Assembly (NCBI GenBank): GCA_944472135.2
Contig: OX235262.1
Location: 67,208,887-67,272,886 of the forward strand
DNA length: 64,000 nucleotides
Direction: 5' to 3'
Source: Trichobilharzia regenti
Taxonomy: Eukaryota; Platyhelminthes; Trematoda; Strigeidida; Schistosomatidae
A program made the translations under genes and the position numbers. Positions within the stretch are counted from its first letter, which is position 1. Every line of letters starts with the position of its first letter. The notes below the pieces were generated by a model. It saw only the letters and a program-made list of their open reading frames with translations. It did no database searches and was not told the DNA's origin. Shown here one piece after another: positions 46,576 through 57,194 of this stretch.

Positions 46576-46925
46576 ACAGTGCACCGTGATGGTGAGCCAC
46601 CTAGCATGCTGGCCGCATTGCAAGCTTGACTGGTAGAATTCAGTCTCTACCAAATATAGGTCTAGACACATTATGCTAGTTACTGACTAGTGACCAGTCA
46701 AAAATACCCAATACAGTCCTACAGGAGGTAAATCTCGAGCCTGAATAGCTCAGTGATAACGTCTCTGACTGCAGCACTGGGTGACACCGGTTCGAATCTC
46801 AGAAGGGACATGAGTTCCTTCGAGGTTGCAGATATGCCTTGCTGACTGGTGAGTGCCAACTAGCACGAAACCTAGTTCAAGTAAGGCTTCCTGTGGACGA
46901 CTGCCTCCAATCATCTAATACCAAC
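46576..46925 (+). mobile_element. SINE family 2 insertion with 14-bp target duplication
   Basis: Flanked by perfect copies of AAGAGTAACTCTTC (46562-46575 and 46926-46939), interrupting a second Penelope tail. The 350-bp body has an A-box-like TAGCTCAGTGATA (about 46748), a B box GGTTCGAATCT at about 46791-46801 and a hammerhead-like region at 46838-46886. That region has stem II GTGC...GCAC and GAAA intact. The core reads CTGGTGA, changing the invariant A6 to G. Confidence 0.82.
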
Positions 46926-47204
46926 AAGAGTAACTCTTCGCCGAACACCTTTTCTTTTATTTGACTGAATGGGAGTTTACAGGGGTCAACTGTAAATAAA
47001 ACAGCAATGAAGTCTCTAACTTAAAAAGTGAGTAACTTAAGCTGAAATTTGGAAAAGCATAGTTTTCTCAGCATTGCATATACACTACTTATGGGTATCG
47101 ACAAACATCAAACTTCCATTCGAAATTCGCTGCTAAATAAGTCGTAATATTTAGTGCAATCTTTGTGAACAAATCACTAAAAAAACAGCCCAGAAATCAC
47201 CTAC

Positions 47205-47412
47205 CTGTCTTGATCTGTATTGTCTGAATTTGTACCGCATCGAGGATTTTGACCATCACTTTTTCCACTGCCTATACTAAGCTGACGATGCATCATTGAT
47301 GATCTTGCATTTCCAAATGAACCCTCTTGTTCCTGTCCTTCAAAAATTGCACCGTATCCACCAAATGGTAATACTTCTTCACTTCTTTGGAAGCTTGTTC
47401 TTGACTTTTTGT
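47205..47412 (-). CDS. RIM homologue, linker exon before C2B
   Basis: 208 bp between acceptor (AATTTTAG) and donor (GTAGGT). It encodes KKSRTSFQRSEEV, then RSSMMHRQLSIGSGKSDG and DNTDQD. It corresponds to the basic KxRSTxQRSxE and MxRQxSxxSxDG linker found just before C2B in animal RIMs. The split codons at both ends (G|AC and AG|T) join correctly to the neighbouring exons, which supports the model. Confidence 0.85.
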
Positions 47413-47786
47413 CTAAAATTGAAATATTATAACATATTAGGATTTTTTTAAGAAATATCCTTTTGAGGGAACTTGTTTAATGTGCAGCCAATAGGTAAAA
47501 TATTAGCACACAAATTTTAAATTCTGTATTGTATAAAAAATTTGCTTAAACTCATCTTCAGTAAGAAAAGAGACCACGGAAATGTAACATTCAATACACA
47601 GTCTTACCACTTTCTCTACCTATAAGTCATATAATTCAGAGCTTATATATAAAATACTGTGAAAGTCAGCATTTCCTTTACTGCATGAATAACCTTAAGA
47701 GTTTCAAGAACACTATAACTAAGGTACATCATTTCACAAATATAAGAATAAAAATTGCCAAGATTTGTCAAAGTAGTTTTGCTTAC

Positions 47787-48352
47787 CTAGAGTTGAAGTA
47801 CTGCTACTCTTGCTAGATCTTCCTAGAACATTTGAAAACTTTTGTCCTATATTAGGCCGTCTTTTTCTTCCATCCATTGGATCCCTTTCAACATTTTGAG
47901 CAATTTCAGAAGTTGATGCCTTATTTTCTCCTAAAGGCCGAGGACCTCGACCTCCAAGACTACCAGTTGAAGATGTCCCTTGACCAGAACCACCTTCAGA
48001 ACTGCCACTATCTTTAGGCATCATTCGTTCATCAGTTGAACCAGACATTTCTTTTTCTAAACGATTTGAATCTCTTCTTATTCTAACTGGTTGTTCACTA
48101 GATGGTGAAAAAGACTGATCTAGCCTATCGGATTGTTTAGAATTTCGAGAGTATCGTTCACCATGAGATTGAGTAGGCGTTTCAAATTGTTGGTTAACTG
48201 TACGATGCATCATTTGTGCTGATTCTGTGCGTCGATGATCAGATGGTGTTGTATGCAAACTCATTTTAGAAAATTCAGAGAGATCAGAAAATTCTGAAGC
48301 ATCTGACTGTATAGCATTTTCTTCTACTCTACCATATTCGAAATTTGGAGCA
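47787..48352 (-). CDS. RIM homologue, Ser-rich linker exon
   Basis: 566 bp; acceptor TTACCTTTTAG, donor GTAAGC. It begins APNFEYGRVEENAIQ, then SEFSDLSEFSK, then a Ser/Gly/Arg-rich region (GSGQGTSSTGSLGGRG), and ends KSSSTSTL. A basic, serine-rich, low-complexity linker between C2A and C2B is typical of RIM. The phases (1 in, 1 out) match the adjacent exons. No folded domain is predicted by eye. Confidence 0.82.
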
Positions 48353-49720
48353 CTAAAAGGTAAAAAGAAATCTGAGGTAAGTTAAGTTATTAATAGAGAT
48401 TCCTTTCAGTAAATAGCTTACTTACATATATATAAAAGATTCACTTAACCAAAACTCACCAGTGTTCCCACTGAAACATCCCTTTTTTGATAGGATCAGT
48501 GATTTTAGTGAGTCTTGTTAGATTTCGATTTTACGACTGAACCTTTAAAGTGCTCCTAAATATTTTCTCAAGTGTAGACTTTGTTGTTTTCAGTGTGCTC
48601 AGTACATTAAGACTGAATTATTGGTAATGAAAAAATAAAACTTAAATCTGTTGCTTTAAAGACCAATTTTGAGTGACCAATGTACACAAAGAAATTTAAT
48701 AACAATTTTTATCTGAAACGAAACTGATTACTGGACAAGTAGGCAAAGAAGGTATGATATAGCAGGCAGATTTAACATACATTCAGATTTCAACTTCTTG
48801 AAAATGTTAAGACGTCAGAGAAGAGATTATTTTTTGAAATAGTAGCTTGAGACGAATTCCTGTTTACCTTTACGGTACACTTTCTATTAATTTAGACATA
48901 CTCTTTGGTGAAAATCCAGTAGGACATACGTAACATCAATGAATACATGGGCATTGAAATGAGTCTAGTTTCAAGTGTGACCTTCTTAAGAACTCCAAGT
49001 GTTTCTTTTAAAACAAAAAGAGAGACTGTTGTTTAAAAATTATCAAGCAGCAAATGTGAAATAAAGCAGGATTTAATGAATGCATCAAATTTCTTCAGGA
49101 CTCTTCAGCTGAAAACTCTACATACAGCAATATGTTGAATCAATCATGCTAATTGACATGCGCAAATGTTTTACAGTTCAAGTTCAGACAGATAAGGTGA
49201 AAGGATTATGGGAGATTAAATTTAGTTTATGATGTTTTACGATTCACTTACACTGCATAAATAAACAATTGGTTATCAGACAAAGAACTTGAGAATATCA
49301 ACGATTGTGAACTAAATAATAATAATAATAATGCAAAAAAGTTGCGATAATGGTACTGACAGGATAGTTTTAAATGAATCAAGAGTAATCATAAAAGATG
49401 GAATAGAAAAATAATAATAACAGATAATAAGTAAGGGATACTACATTAGGAGATTAAAAGTGACTACCATTTTTTTCTGAACATGAAGACTAGATTTGTA
49501 AACTCTAACTGCACAAGCCTCCTCAAATGCAATCATCTTTCTGTTTGTTTGACTGCCGATAACAGCGAACGACTTGACAGTGTTAATATCATGTCAGTAG
49601 TGTATAAGAAGGTTAGTTATTAGAATTTTCGGCACCTTAGCTTTAGCTGTTTTTAACCATTAGGGCAAATGCTATGTTATTCGAGTAGACGATAATATAT
49701 ATATATACATATATATATAT
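48353..49720. other. RIM intron, left part
   Basis: No repeats recognised apart from short (AAT)n tracts near 49318. The intron extends to 54567 and its right part holds the SINE and Penelope insertions listed separately. Confidence 0.6.
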
Positions 49721-49759
49721 ATTTCTGATATTAGATGATTGGAGGAAATCCACAGGAAG

Positions 49760-49805
49760 CCTTGCTTGACCTAGGTTTCGTACTAGTTAGCACTCATCAG
49801 CAAGG
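49760..49805 (-). ncRNA. Hammerhead-like fold, SINE family 2
   Basis: On the minus strand the core CTGATGA, stem II GTGC-TAACTA-GTAC, the GAAA strand, the palindromic stem III ACCTAGGT and a GTC cleavage triplet are all present. Stem I (CCTTG with CAAGG) pairs only if three bases (AAG) are bulged after the cleavage site. Catalytic competence is therefore uncertain. Confidence 0.55.
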
Positions 49806-49835
49806 GACATGAGTTCCTTCACGGTTGCAGATATG

Positions 49836-49882
49836 CTTTGATGACTGGTGAGTGCTAACTAGCACGAAACCTAGGTCCAAGG
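49836..49882 (+). ncRNA. Hammerhead-like fold, SINE family 2, core mutated
   Basis: Stem II GTGC...GCAC, GAAA, ACCTAGGT and GTC followed by CAAGG are present. The core is CTGGTGA (49845-49851), with the invariant A6 replaced by G. Confidence 0.5.
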
Positions 49883-50082
49883 CTTCCTGCCGATTGTGTC
49901 CAACCATCTGATACCAACAGTTCATGATACACCGTGATGGCGAGTCACCCAGTAGCGCGGTGATCACATTGAAAACTTGACAGATAGAATTCAATCTGCA
50001 CCAAACAAAAGACTAGACACATTACACTAGTTACTAATTAGTGCCCAATTAAAGTATATATATATATATATATATGCTATTC

Positions 50083-50380
50083 CCTTGGGTTTCGAGTGGA
50101 ACATAGGGCTTCAACAACACATCTCCACTTTGACTGGTTGGAGCTTAAATTAATTAGAGAACCATTGGAAGACCTGCAAGCAGTACTGGACAACCAGCTG
50201 TTCCGTCCTAGTTCGGGACTCTTTAATAGTACTCACCCACATCGAGGGATTCGAGCCCAGAACCTTCTGGTCAAGAGGCGAGCTAGCTCGTAGACCATTA
50301 GGCCACAGGGACCCGATCCAATGACCGGTCCGTGAATTCTAGCTTCTGCCAATTTATGACACTGCTCGTTGTCTTCTTCG
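50083..50380 (-). repeat. RTE 3' tip next to a SINE family 1 copy
   Basis: 50083-50130 equals the last about 50 bp of the RTE 3' end at 27711-27760. It is followed by a SINE family 1 copy with B box GGCTCGAATCC and the tRNA-like region at 50245-50315. Its hammerhead region carries several changes (GAACAGCTGG in place of the GAAA strand). Confidence 0.65.
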
Positions 50381-50814
50381 ATGAGTTATATATATAACAA
50401 CAGGCAACAACTGTGGAAAAACAATATTTTAGTGAATTCCGGTAAGACCAATCATGTGAATACTCTAAATTCATTATTCATAAGAAATTTTTAAGGGCAA
50501 CATAAATACAAACACATGAACATAGTGACAACAAACAAGTTTCAATTTCAAAAAAATATACGATCTAGAAACAATGAGTAAAAACCCACTACGGTCATTA
50601 AGAAATGTATAATATTCATTAAAGTACATATTAACGTATAAAATGGAGGTATCCTGATAGAGATAGTACAACTATAAACAACTTAGATTATTTGCCCCGA
50701 ACGAATGACCATCAAAATGACCTTGAACAATCCAACAGATCAGCTCATAGTAAAATATGTGCGAATAGGAATGAAGTGCACGAATTACGCTGTAAATTTC
50801 ATCCATATCTAATA

Positions 50815-51235
50815 TTTTAGTTTTACGGGTTGATCACGGATTGATATCAGTTAGAGAACCATTGAAAACCAGGGAGTACTGGACAGCTGCTGTTTCATCC
50901 TAGTTTGGGAATCATCGGCAGTACGCACCCACTGGGATTCGAACCCGGGTCCTTCCGGTTACAAGGCAAGCTCGTATACCATTCAGCCACTGGGACCCGA
51001 TTCAATGGCTCGTGAATTCTAACTTCTACTAATTCGTGATTTAGCGCGACCCCAACCATTGTCGTTGGTGGGACATCCATCCACACACGTGACATCTAAT
51101 TGGACCTCACTGGTCACGACTTCTCACTAGAACTCAGGAAACTTCAACCTGTAGCAAGTCACTAGCGAGCATCAGATTAACTTTCTATAGTTTGGTTTGT
51201 AAGGATTAGTTATGTTTTACGGGTTGATCACGGAT
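50815..51235 (-). mobile_element. SINE family 1, one full unit plus the start of a second
   Basis: The segment TTTTACGGGTTGATCACGGA occurs at 50821 and again at 51215, 394 bp apart, close to the 393-bp unit of the array at the right end. It therefore contains one full unit and the first bases of the next. B box GGTTCGAATCC is intact. The hammerhead core is CCGATGA (U4 changed), and stem II is weakened. Confidence 0.75.
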
Positions 51236-51436
51236 ATTTTAGTACCGTCTGGATAACATACTTATAGGAAGGGTTAAAACATGCATATATTGGAGGGATA
51301 TTGAATTTTCAGAGATATGTAGCTGCCGTTGGTGGATATGGAGTAGTTACAGGCGTTTATCGTCACTCGGCTGCATTCACAATATAGTCATTACGGCGAA
51401 TTCATGTTCAGCAATTGATGTGGATTAACACTAAGG

Positions 51437-51855
51437 AAATCAAAAGAAGTGATTCAGCGAAGAGATGCTTTTCAAAGGATTTATCATCAAGCTGTACAAT
51501 CATGTATATGTGGTTTTTAAGAAGTTATATCCGGTGAGGGAATTGAATCATAGGTGCGAGTGCATAAAATAATAATAATAGTATGAAATGCAATTAAAAC
51601 TAAAATGTTTGTGATTATAATCGTAGTTAAATGTCAAGGGGCAAAAGAATTAGTGTCATTTATAGAATAATTCATAGGATGGATAGAACTTCATACCACT
51701 ATTATTATTATTTTATGCATTCACACCTATGGTTCAATACCCTCACCTGATATAACTTCTTAAAAACCACATATATATGATTGTACAGCTTGATGGTAAA
51801 TTCTTTGAAAAGAGTCTCTTCACTGAATCACTTCTTTTGATTTTCTATATGTTAC
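51437..51855. repeat. Inverted repeat, about 150-bp arms
   Basis: The left arm (51437-51590) and right arm (51694-51855) are inverted copies with some differences. Each contains a CTGTACAATCAT-type segment like the Penelope terminal motif and an AAT/ATT tract at the inner end. No coding sequence; it may be a pair of Penelope tails. Confidence 0.75.
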
Positions 51856-52059
51856 AATGGGAATTTTCCAGGACTCTTATGAAAAACTGGGAGATATTTT
51901 TATAACACTGAAATAAATCGCTATTCTATAACTAATTTAACTACTTACTTTGATTTCCAAAAAAAAATTTTCAAATTATGCGTAATTATATGGAGTCATC
52001 TGATCGATTGTTCATGATCTTTTTGATAGCAGTCCTCTCAAGGTCGCTATACTTTACTT

Positions 52060-52230
52060 CAACTAGAAGCCATACATCCGATTCTTAATAAGGTTGAAGT
52101 TATGGTGGCATTTAAACCAAATGATTCACTCAGGCACAAACTTTATAGACTTAAGGATAATAATATAATTTACCAAATACTATGTAATCAATAGTACGTC
52201 AGCTGTGTAGCTCAAAGTGGGAGACTAGAG
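52060..52230 (+). pseudogene. Penelope-like (subfamily B) linker scrap
   Basis: Reads VMVAFKPNDSLRHKLYRLKD, which aligns with the linker at 29450 and 31250. The rest of the element is missing. Confidence 0.45.
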
Positions 52231-52470
52231 TCGGTCAAGTTATTAAGACAAGTTAATTTAGCCGAACTTTCCATTTTCACTAGGTTTACTACAGGCAAGT
52301 AAAATAAACGAAACTTAGGAGTGTGTCAACCAGGAATCAAACCTAGACCTACTGTCAAATAGGCTGAATAAAACAGGAGAAAAAGGTGGAAGTTTAGACA
52401 GAAAGAATATAATGTTAAGTGACCAGAAGAAAATGAAATTACAATGAGAAGAGAGTAGCTCCATATTAGT

Positions 52471-52990
52471 TTGTTTATTAGATGTATCCCACAGTCAGTG
52501 GAACAGTATTATTTACTGGATGATGACGTTTTGAACAAAATTTATTGTTCATAATCATATCAATTTTAATCACATGACTTTGAAACTTGAGTTTTAAAGT
52601 TTTCTTTATCTTCTCCTATTTGTTGTAGTTGGGGTAGTAGAATTTTGATTACAGCTTGATTCCACACTGTATTTTTGGTACAAGTATGGAATTTTCAGCA
52701 TGGATATCAGTAGCCCAAATTTTGCAGGCCGATCATAGATATCAGGTGTGCGTTGGCAGGGGATCGAACCTCGGGCCATGTGCAGAGTCGGTGAGAGTTC
52801 TCAGCACTGTGCTACCGACGCACATATATCTGGGTGGACAGGTGTTGGTTGAATCATTCCTATTACATGCATTTGCAGTTGATTCGATAAACAAAGCTTC
52901 TGTTATGAATCTCTCCCTCCACCCTGTGACATTAGATTTTAAAACTGTCATCCTATCCCATCATCCTATAATGTATGGTTGTGTGTAACT
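52471..52990 (-). pseudogene. Penelope-like (subfamily B) 3' end, minus copy
   Basis: Inverted relative to 53460-53985 and nearly identical to it. It covers the end of the GIY-YIG protein (WRERFITEALFIESTAN) and its 3' flank. A family 3b SINE (about 52635-52830) interrupts it at a site that is intact in the plus copy. Confidence 0.75.
52635..52830 (-). mobile_element. tRNA-derived SINE (family 3b)
   Basis: Minus strand: a GTGCGTCGGT start, an A-box region with the ACAGTGCT core, a B-box-like GGTTCGATCCC at about 52762, and an ACGCAC strand that pairs with the GTGCGT start. The body ends GATTCCACACTG...CAAGCTGTAAT. Same family as 53500-53680 and 59325-59505. Confidence 0.72.
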
Positions 52991-53139
52991 GCATGTAATG
53001 CTATAGCTGAATTATTCTCCAGATTTCTTATCTTATTTGGATCAACTAATCTAGATTTTTCTAGGTAATGATAACAATAATAATGATAAATAATAGTGGC
53101 AATAATAATATTGATGACGACACCAACAATAAGGAATCT

Positions 53140-53985
53140 AAATCATCAGTTGTAATTCCATACCAGCAAGGAACCTCGGAAGTCTTACGCAGATTTCTTA
53201 ACAAGGCAGGAATAAAAGTGACTGGCATTCGAACCCACAAACTCAATTAGAAACAAGCTTGGTTGGTTAAAGGATCCTGTGGAGCCTTTAAAACAAAACA
53301 ATTTAGTTTATCTAATACCCTGCCTGCAATGATTATCAGGTCAAACTAGTAGAACAGGGACAGTCAGACTAGTTGAACATAAAAACTTAGCTAAATCTAG
53401 ATTGGTTGATCCAAATAAGATAAGAAATCTAGAGAATAGTTCAGGTATAGCACTCACTGCAGGCAGTTACACACAACCATACAATAGGATTTATTTTTTA
53501 TTTTTTATTTTTGATTACAGCTTGATTCCACACTGTATTTTTGGTACAAGTATGGAATTTTCAGCGTGGATATCGGTAGCCCAAATTTTGCAGGCCGACC
53601 ATAGATATCAGGTGTGCGTCGGCGAGGGCTCGAACCTCGGACCATGTGCATGGTCGGCGAGAGTCCTAACCATGGATGGGAAAGGATGACAGTTTTAAAA
53701 TCTAATGTCACAGGGTGGAGGGAGAGATTGATAACAGAAGCTTTGTTTATCGAATCAACTGCAAATACATGTAATAGAAATGACTTATCACCTGTCCATG
53801 ATATCTGGAAAATTCTCCTACCCCAACTAGGACAAATAGGAGAAGATAAAGAAAACTTTAAAACTCAAGTTTCAAAGTTGTGTGATTAAAATTGATATGA
53901 TTATGAACAATAAATTTTGTTCAAAACGTCATCATCCAGTAAATAATACTGTTCCACTGACTGTGGGATACATCTAATAAACAAA
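53140..53985 (+). pseudogene. Penelope-like (subfamily B) linker and GIY-YIG, interrupted
   Basis: 53150-53250 encodes SSVVIPYQQGTSEVLRRFLN, then KAGIKVTGIRTHKL; a stop and frameshift follow. 53300-53470 holds the nuclease region (VRLVEHKNLAKSR-like, then VDPNKIRNLENSSGIAL). After a family 3b SINE, coding resumes with WRERLITEALFIESTANTCN, then DIWKILLPQLGQ. It is the more complete partner of the inverted pair. Confidence 0.75.
53500..53680 (-). mobile_element. tRNA-derived SINE (family 3b) inside a Penelope copy
   Basis: Same body as 52635-52830. The uninterrupted minus copy at 52960-52985 shows the empty site. A GGAT at both edges may be a short target duplication. Confidence 0.72.
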
Positions 53986-54289
53986 CTAATATGGAATTAC
54001 TTACTACCACAGTGTCCAAGTTTTACACATTTATTAATATGAAGGGAGTAGCTATTAAACTGTAGGCAAGTTATTCAGCTTCTTGTTTTGAAAAGACTTC
54101 AAATATCCCTAAAATGGTGTTAATAGTCATCAAAGTCTGTTTGAAACCTCTTTAACTAGAAAGTAACCTTGAATGGGCATATGAATGTTTTTACATTAAA
54201 TACGAACCGATGACTGATCGTTGCTGATTGATTCCAGCATGAACATGACTGAAGTTCATCAAGTCATAAGCGAGGACAAATGCTCATTG

Positions 54290-54515
54290 ATGACATTGGC
54301 TGGGCCATTTAGTCTGGTCCCAGTGGCTAAATGGTCTACGAGTTTGTTTTGTAAGCAGAAGCGCCTGGGTCCTGAAATTCACTGGGTGCGTACTGTCGAT
54401 GAGTCCCAAGCTAAGACGAAACAACCGTCCAGTACTCCCTATTGGTTTCCAGTAATTCTCTAACTGATATCGACCCATAGTCAAACTTCAAACAAATCAA
54501 ATCCCTAAATACAGT
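54290..54515 (+). repeat. SINE family 1 copy close to a RIM exon
   Basis: A box GTGGCTAAATGG (about 54331) is kept, but the B box is lost. The hammerhead stem I is kept (GTACTG and CAGTAC), but the core reads TCGATGA. The family tail ends about 50 bases from the donor site of the RIM exon. Confidence 0.7.
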
Positions 54516-54567
54516 TCCTATTCATGATCATTTAAACATAATACAAAGGAAAAAAATGAAAACATAC

Positions 54568-54981
54568 CGATTGTTTTCAACTGGTAAATCAGTTCCACTT
54601 ATTTGATTGTTTAATGCATCAAACAGTGAATTTTTCTTATTGTTACCTTGTGTTTCAATTACTTTATTAGCATACTCAATATATAATTCCTTCAAATTTT
54701 GAGGAATTTCATCTATCGCATATTGTGTATGTGAAATTTTCTCTTCCAGCTGAGTCATATACGATTGAAGGGATTCAATCTGTTGCAAAGCATATCGTTT
54801 GAGTGTTCTTGTATTCGGACGCTTTTTACTTCGACGAACTGCTTTCACATATGATTTCAAATATTGATTATTCTCAATACAATTTTCAATAAATTCTACT
54901 GTCGCTTTTGATTGAGCAAGCTTTATACTATACCTAAGATAAGCATTAAGCGCTTTCAGTGGAACAGGTTGTTCACTTGAT
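54568..54981 (-). CDS. RIM homologue, unusual helical exon
   Basis: 414 bp. The donor GTATGT after GAAAACAATCG is good, and its two spare bases join the T of the next exon to make Arg. The proposed acceptor (CCTTGTTGAG) is weak but gives the right phase. It encodes about 137 residues rich in Lys, Glu, Gln and Leu (KALNAYLRYSIKLAQ, QIESLQSYMTQLEEKIS, NLKELYIEYANKVIE). These look helical or coiled-coil and match no RIM segment I know. An ATG upstream of the acceptor (55004) stays in frame, so it could be an alternative first exon instead. Confidence 0.62.
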
Positions 54982-54999
54982 CTCAACAAGGCGAATACA

Positions 55000-55845
55000 T
55001 GCATGACTTATTCAAATCACCAAAAAGTGTTTTATGTGAGTAGATGTTGTTCCGTTTTCTAATAACTGTCAGTTTAGTCCTTACAGTTAGTTAATATAGC
55101 TAGTGAGGCACAAGATGTTGGATTTATGAAGGTTAAACCAAGTGGATTTAATTAGTCACTTGTCAAAATTTAACTTTGATTTGACCTATCAGTTTTTAAA
55201 CCAATACGGATAAAGCAAATACGATACACAATGTAGAGTTTGTGTTTGTGTGCTTACTGAGAGGTAAAAGGTCACATGGTGATGAATCATACTCAATAGA
55301 CTGGAAGTCACTTGAATACAGTCTGATAATAATAAAAATATGCAAAATATTACGTGATACTAGGGAATGGACCAATAGTAACACTTCAATCGGTCCAAGA
55401 TGAGTAAAGGTCGATATTCATTATTGCCAGTACAAGTAATTAGGGAAACATGTGATTCATCCAATGTAATTCTGTCAGCTTTAATAACCTTGGACTTAAA
55501 TTATGAAAGATTTTTCAATATTGATTTTTTCTCTCATCAAACTAATGAATGTTCGCGATAGGTAACCATGAATTTCAGTTGAAAATCACATGCATGTGGA
55601 TTCCCTGTGTGATTTTTTAACCACCTGGGAATTATGTAAAATCTGCTGTGAAATTCTATTAGTTCTACGTTCAGATGTGTTCCCATAACTGCATTATGGA
55701 TTGACTTGCCTGGTATCTTTTTTACCCGATAACGAATTTTAGTCTCTTTTTCATAACTAAACTAAATCTTTGCCTATATAAAACAGTTAAATGTAGACGG
55801 ACGTATGGATGGGAAGATTGAAAATGTTGGCTTAAATTTTCACGC
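55000..55845. other. RIM intron without recognisable insertions
   Basis: AT-rich; nothing assigned. Confidence 0.5.
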
Positions 55846-55849
55846 GTTG

Positions 55850-56165
55850 GTTTTGCAGGGATTTGACCGATATCAAATTATGTCAAGAACTGACATCAGT
55901 TACAGATCCAGCGAAGGCTAGGGAGCACTGAACTGATGTTTCGTTCCAGTCTGAGGCTCTTCAAATGCACGCACCCATGACCTTAACCCTGACCGAAATC
56001 AAGACCTTCAGATTAGGAAGCCGACTCATCGACCATTTTGGGCCTGTGATAGAAAACAGTGGCCAATAAATCTTAAGTTCTACCAATTCACTTTGATTAG
56101 TGCTACTACTGTTGTCAATTCATGGTGTAACTTAGAATCAATGAAATTCCTACAAACCAACATTT
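55850..56165 (-). repeat. Worn SINE family 1 copy
   Basis: GACATCAGTTACAGATCC, the GTTTCGTTCCAGTCTGAGGC hammerhead strand and a CGCACCCATG block are present in family order on the minus strand. Ribozyme and promoter boxes are eroded. Confidence 0.55.
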
Positions 56166-56320
56166 GAGAATTTTTGAATATCTTTTGACTAAATTGTAAT
56201 AAAATGTTCATGATAAGGTATGTTTACTAATGTTAAAAAGGTGGACAGAGGTAAAGGATGCCTATTTTTGCAGAGAGTTGTTTATACTGTATGCCTTACA
56301 CTGACTAATGCATCAATTTT

Positions 56321-57190
56321 TTATAGACTTGTAGTTGTACAGCTTAGGTGGGTAGCATTTAAAAGCACTGATTCAAGGCGGTTAAGGACACAAATTAGCA
56401 GACAGATATCTTGTGGTAACTCTAAAGTTATACAGTTATTTAGGGAGTTCATATGTACAGTGTTAATTGACAACATAGGCCAGAGGTTACTGTTATGACT
56501 CAACCTTTTTCTACACAGGGGTTTAAAAGCATTGTTGAAATCAACCTTATGATCCGTTTCTATAATATGCTTCGTTATAGATGATGTTGGACATCTATTT
56601 CCCGGATCATTTGTATCCGGCGATTTTATTTGTTGTTGCAGCCACTTTGGGATATGTTCTGTAGTCCTAACCTGAAGAGACCGATGGATCCCCCCTATGT
56701 ACGTGTGTCCATAAATACATGTAAATTGATAAACACAATGAGATGTGACACTATCATTCGGCTGCTGTAAGTCTTTACAGAACAGCATATTTCTCGTTAT
56801 CTGTATAAAGATAAATTTAGCTGCATAATAAGTTCTATTAATTGCCACCTTGAGTCTTTGTTTAGCAACCAGACTTTGTTGATCACCCCTGAACGGCAAG
56901 GATATATAAACATCCTTTATGGGAGTTGATTGGATAGGTAGAGCTCTTTGGTTGACATTTCCATAACGCTCAATAAATCTCATTGGGTAACTGTTATCTA
57001 AAAATATTTCAGTGAGGTGTTGTGTGTCTTCTAATGCCGGTTACAAATGATCCCGGAAATAGATGTCCAACATCATCTGTAGCGAAGTATATTATACCAG
57101 ATGGGTCATAAGGTTGATTTCACTAATGCCTTTAAACCCATATACAAAGCAAGGTTGGGTCACATACTTAAATCGGTTCAAGCCTTTTTA
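56321..57190. pseudogene. Penelope-like (subfamily A) inverted pair with open GIY-YIG frame
   Basis: The minus-strand frame 56983-56321 (220 codons) has VYQFTCIYGHTYIGGIHRSL, the first GIY-YIG block; RTTEHIPKWL; then NDPGNRCPTSSITKHII and HKVDFNNAFKPL. No RT part precedes it. On the plus strand, 57036-57170 repeats the NDPGNRCPTSS to FNNAF region as an inverted, worn copy. Another tail-to-tail style Penelope arrangement within a RIM intron. Confidence 0.72.
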
Positions 57191-57194
57191 ATCC

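Larger units (their letters stand above)
49735..50045. repeat. Fold-back copy of hammerhead SINE family 2
   Basis: A minus-oriented tail and hammerhead (49745-49805) is joined directly to a plus-oriented hammerhead and tail (49806-49915). The plus tail is followed by the first about 130 bp of a further family-2 unit (49918-50045). The two hammerheads face each other. The sequence ends at a TA tract. Confidence 0.75.

Noticed and set aside
54388..54440. Active hammerhead in the SINE near the RIM exon, since GATGAGTCC looks canonical
   Set aside because: The core is TCGATGA, changing both C3 and U4, and stem II has lost a pair.
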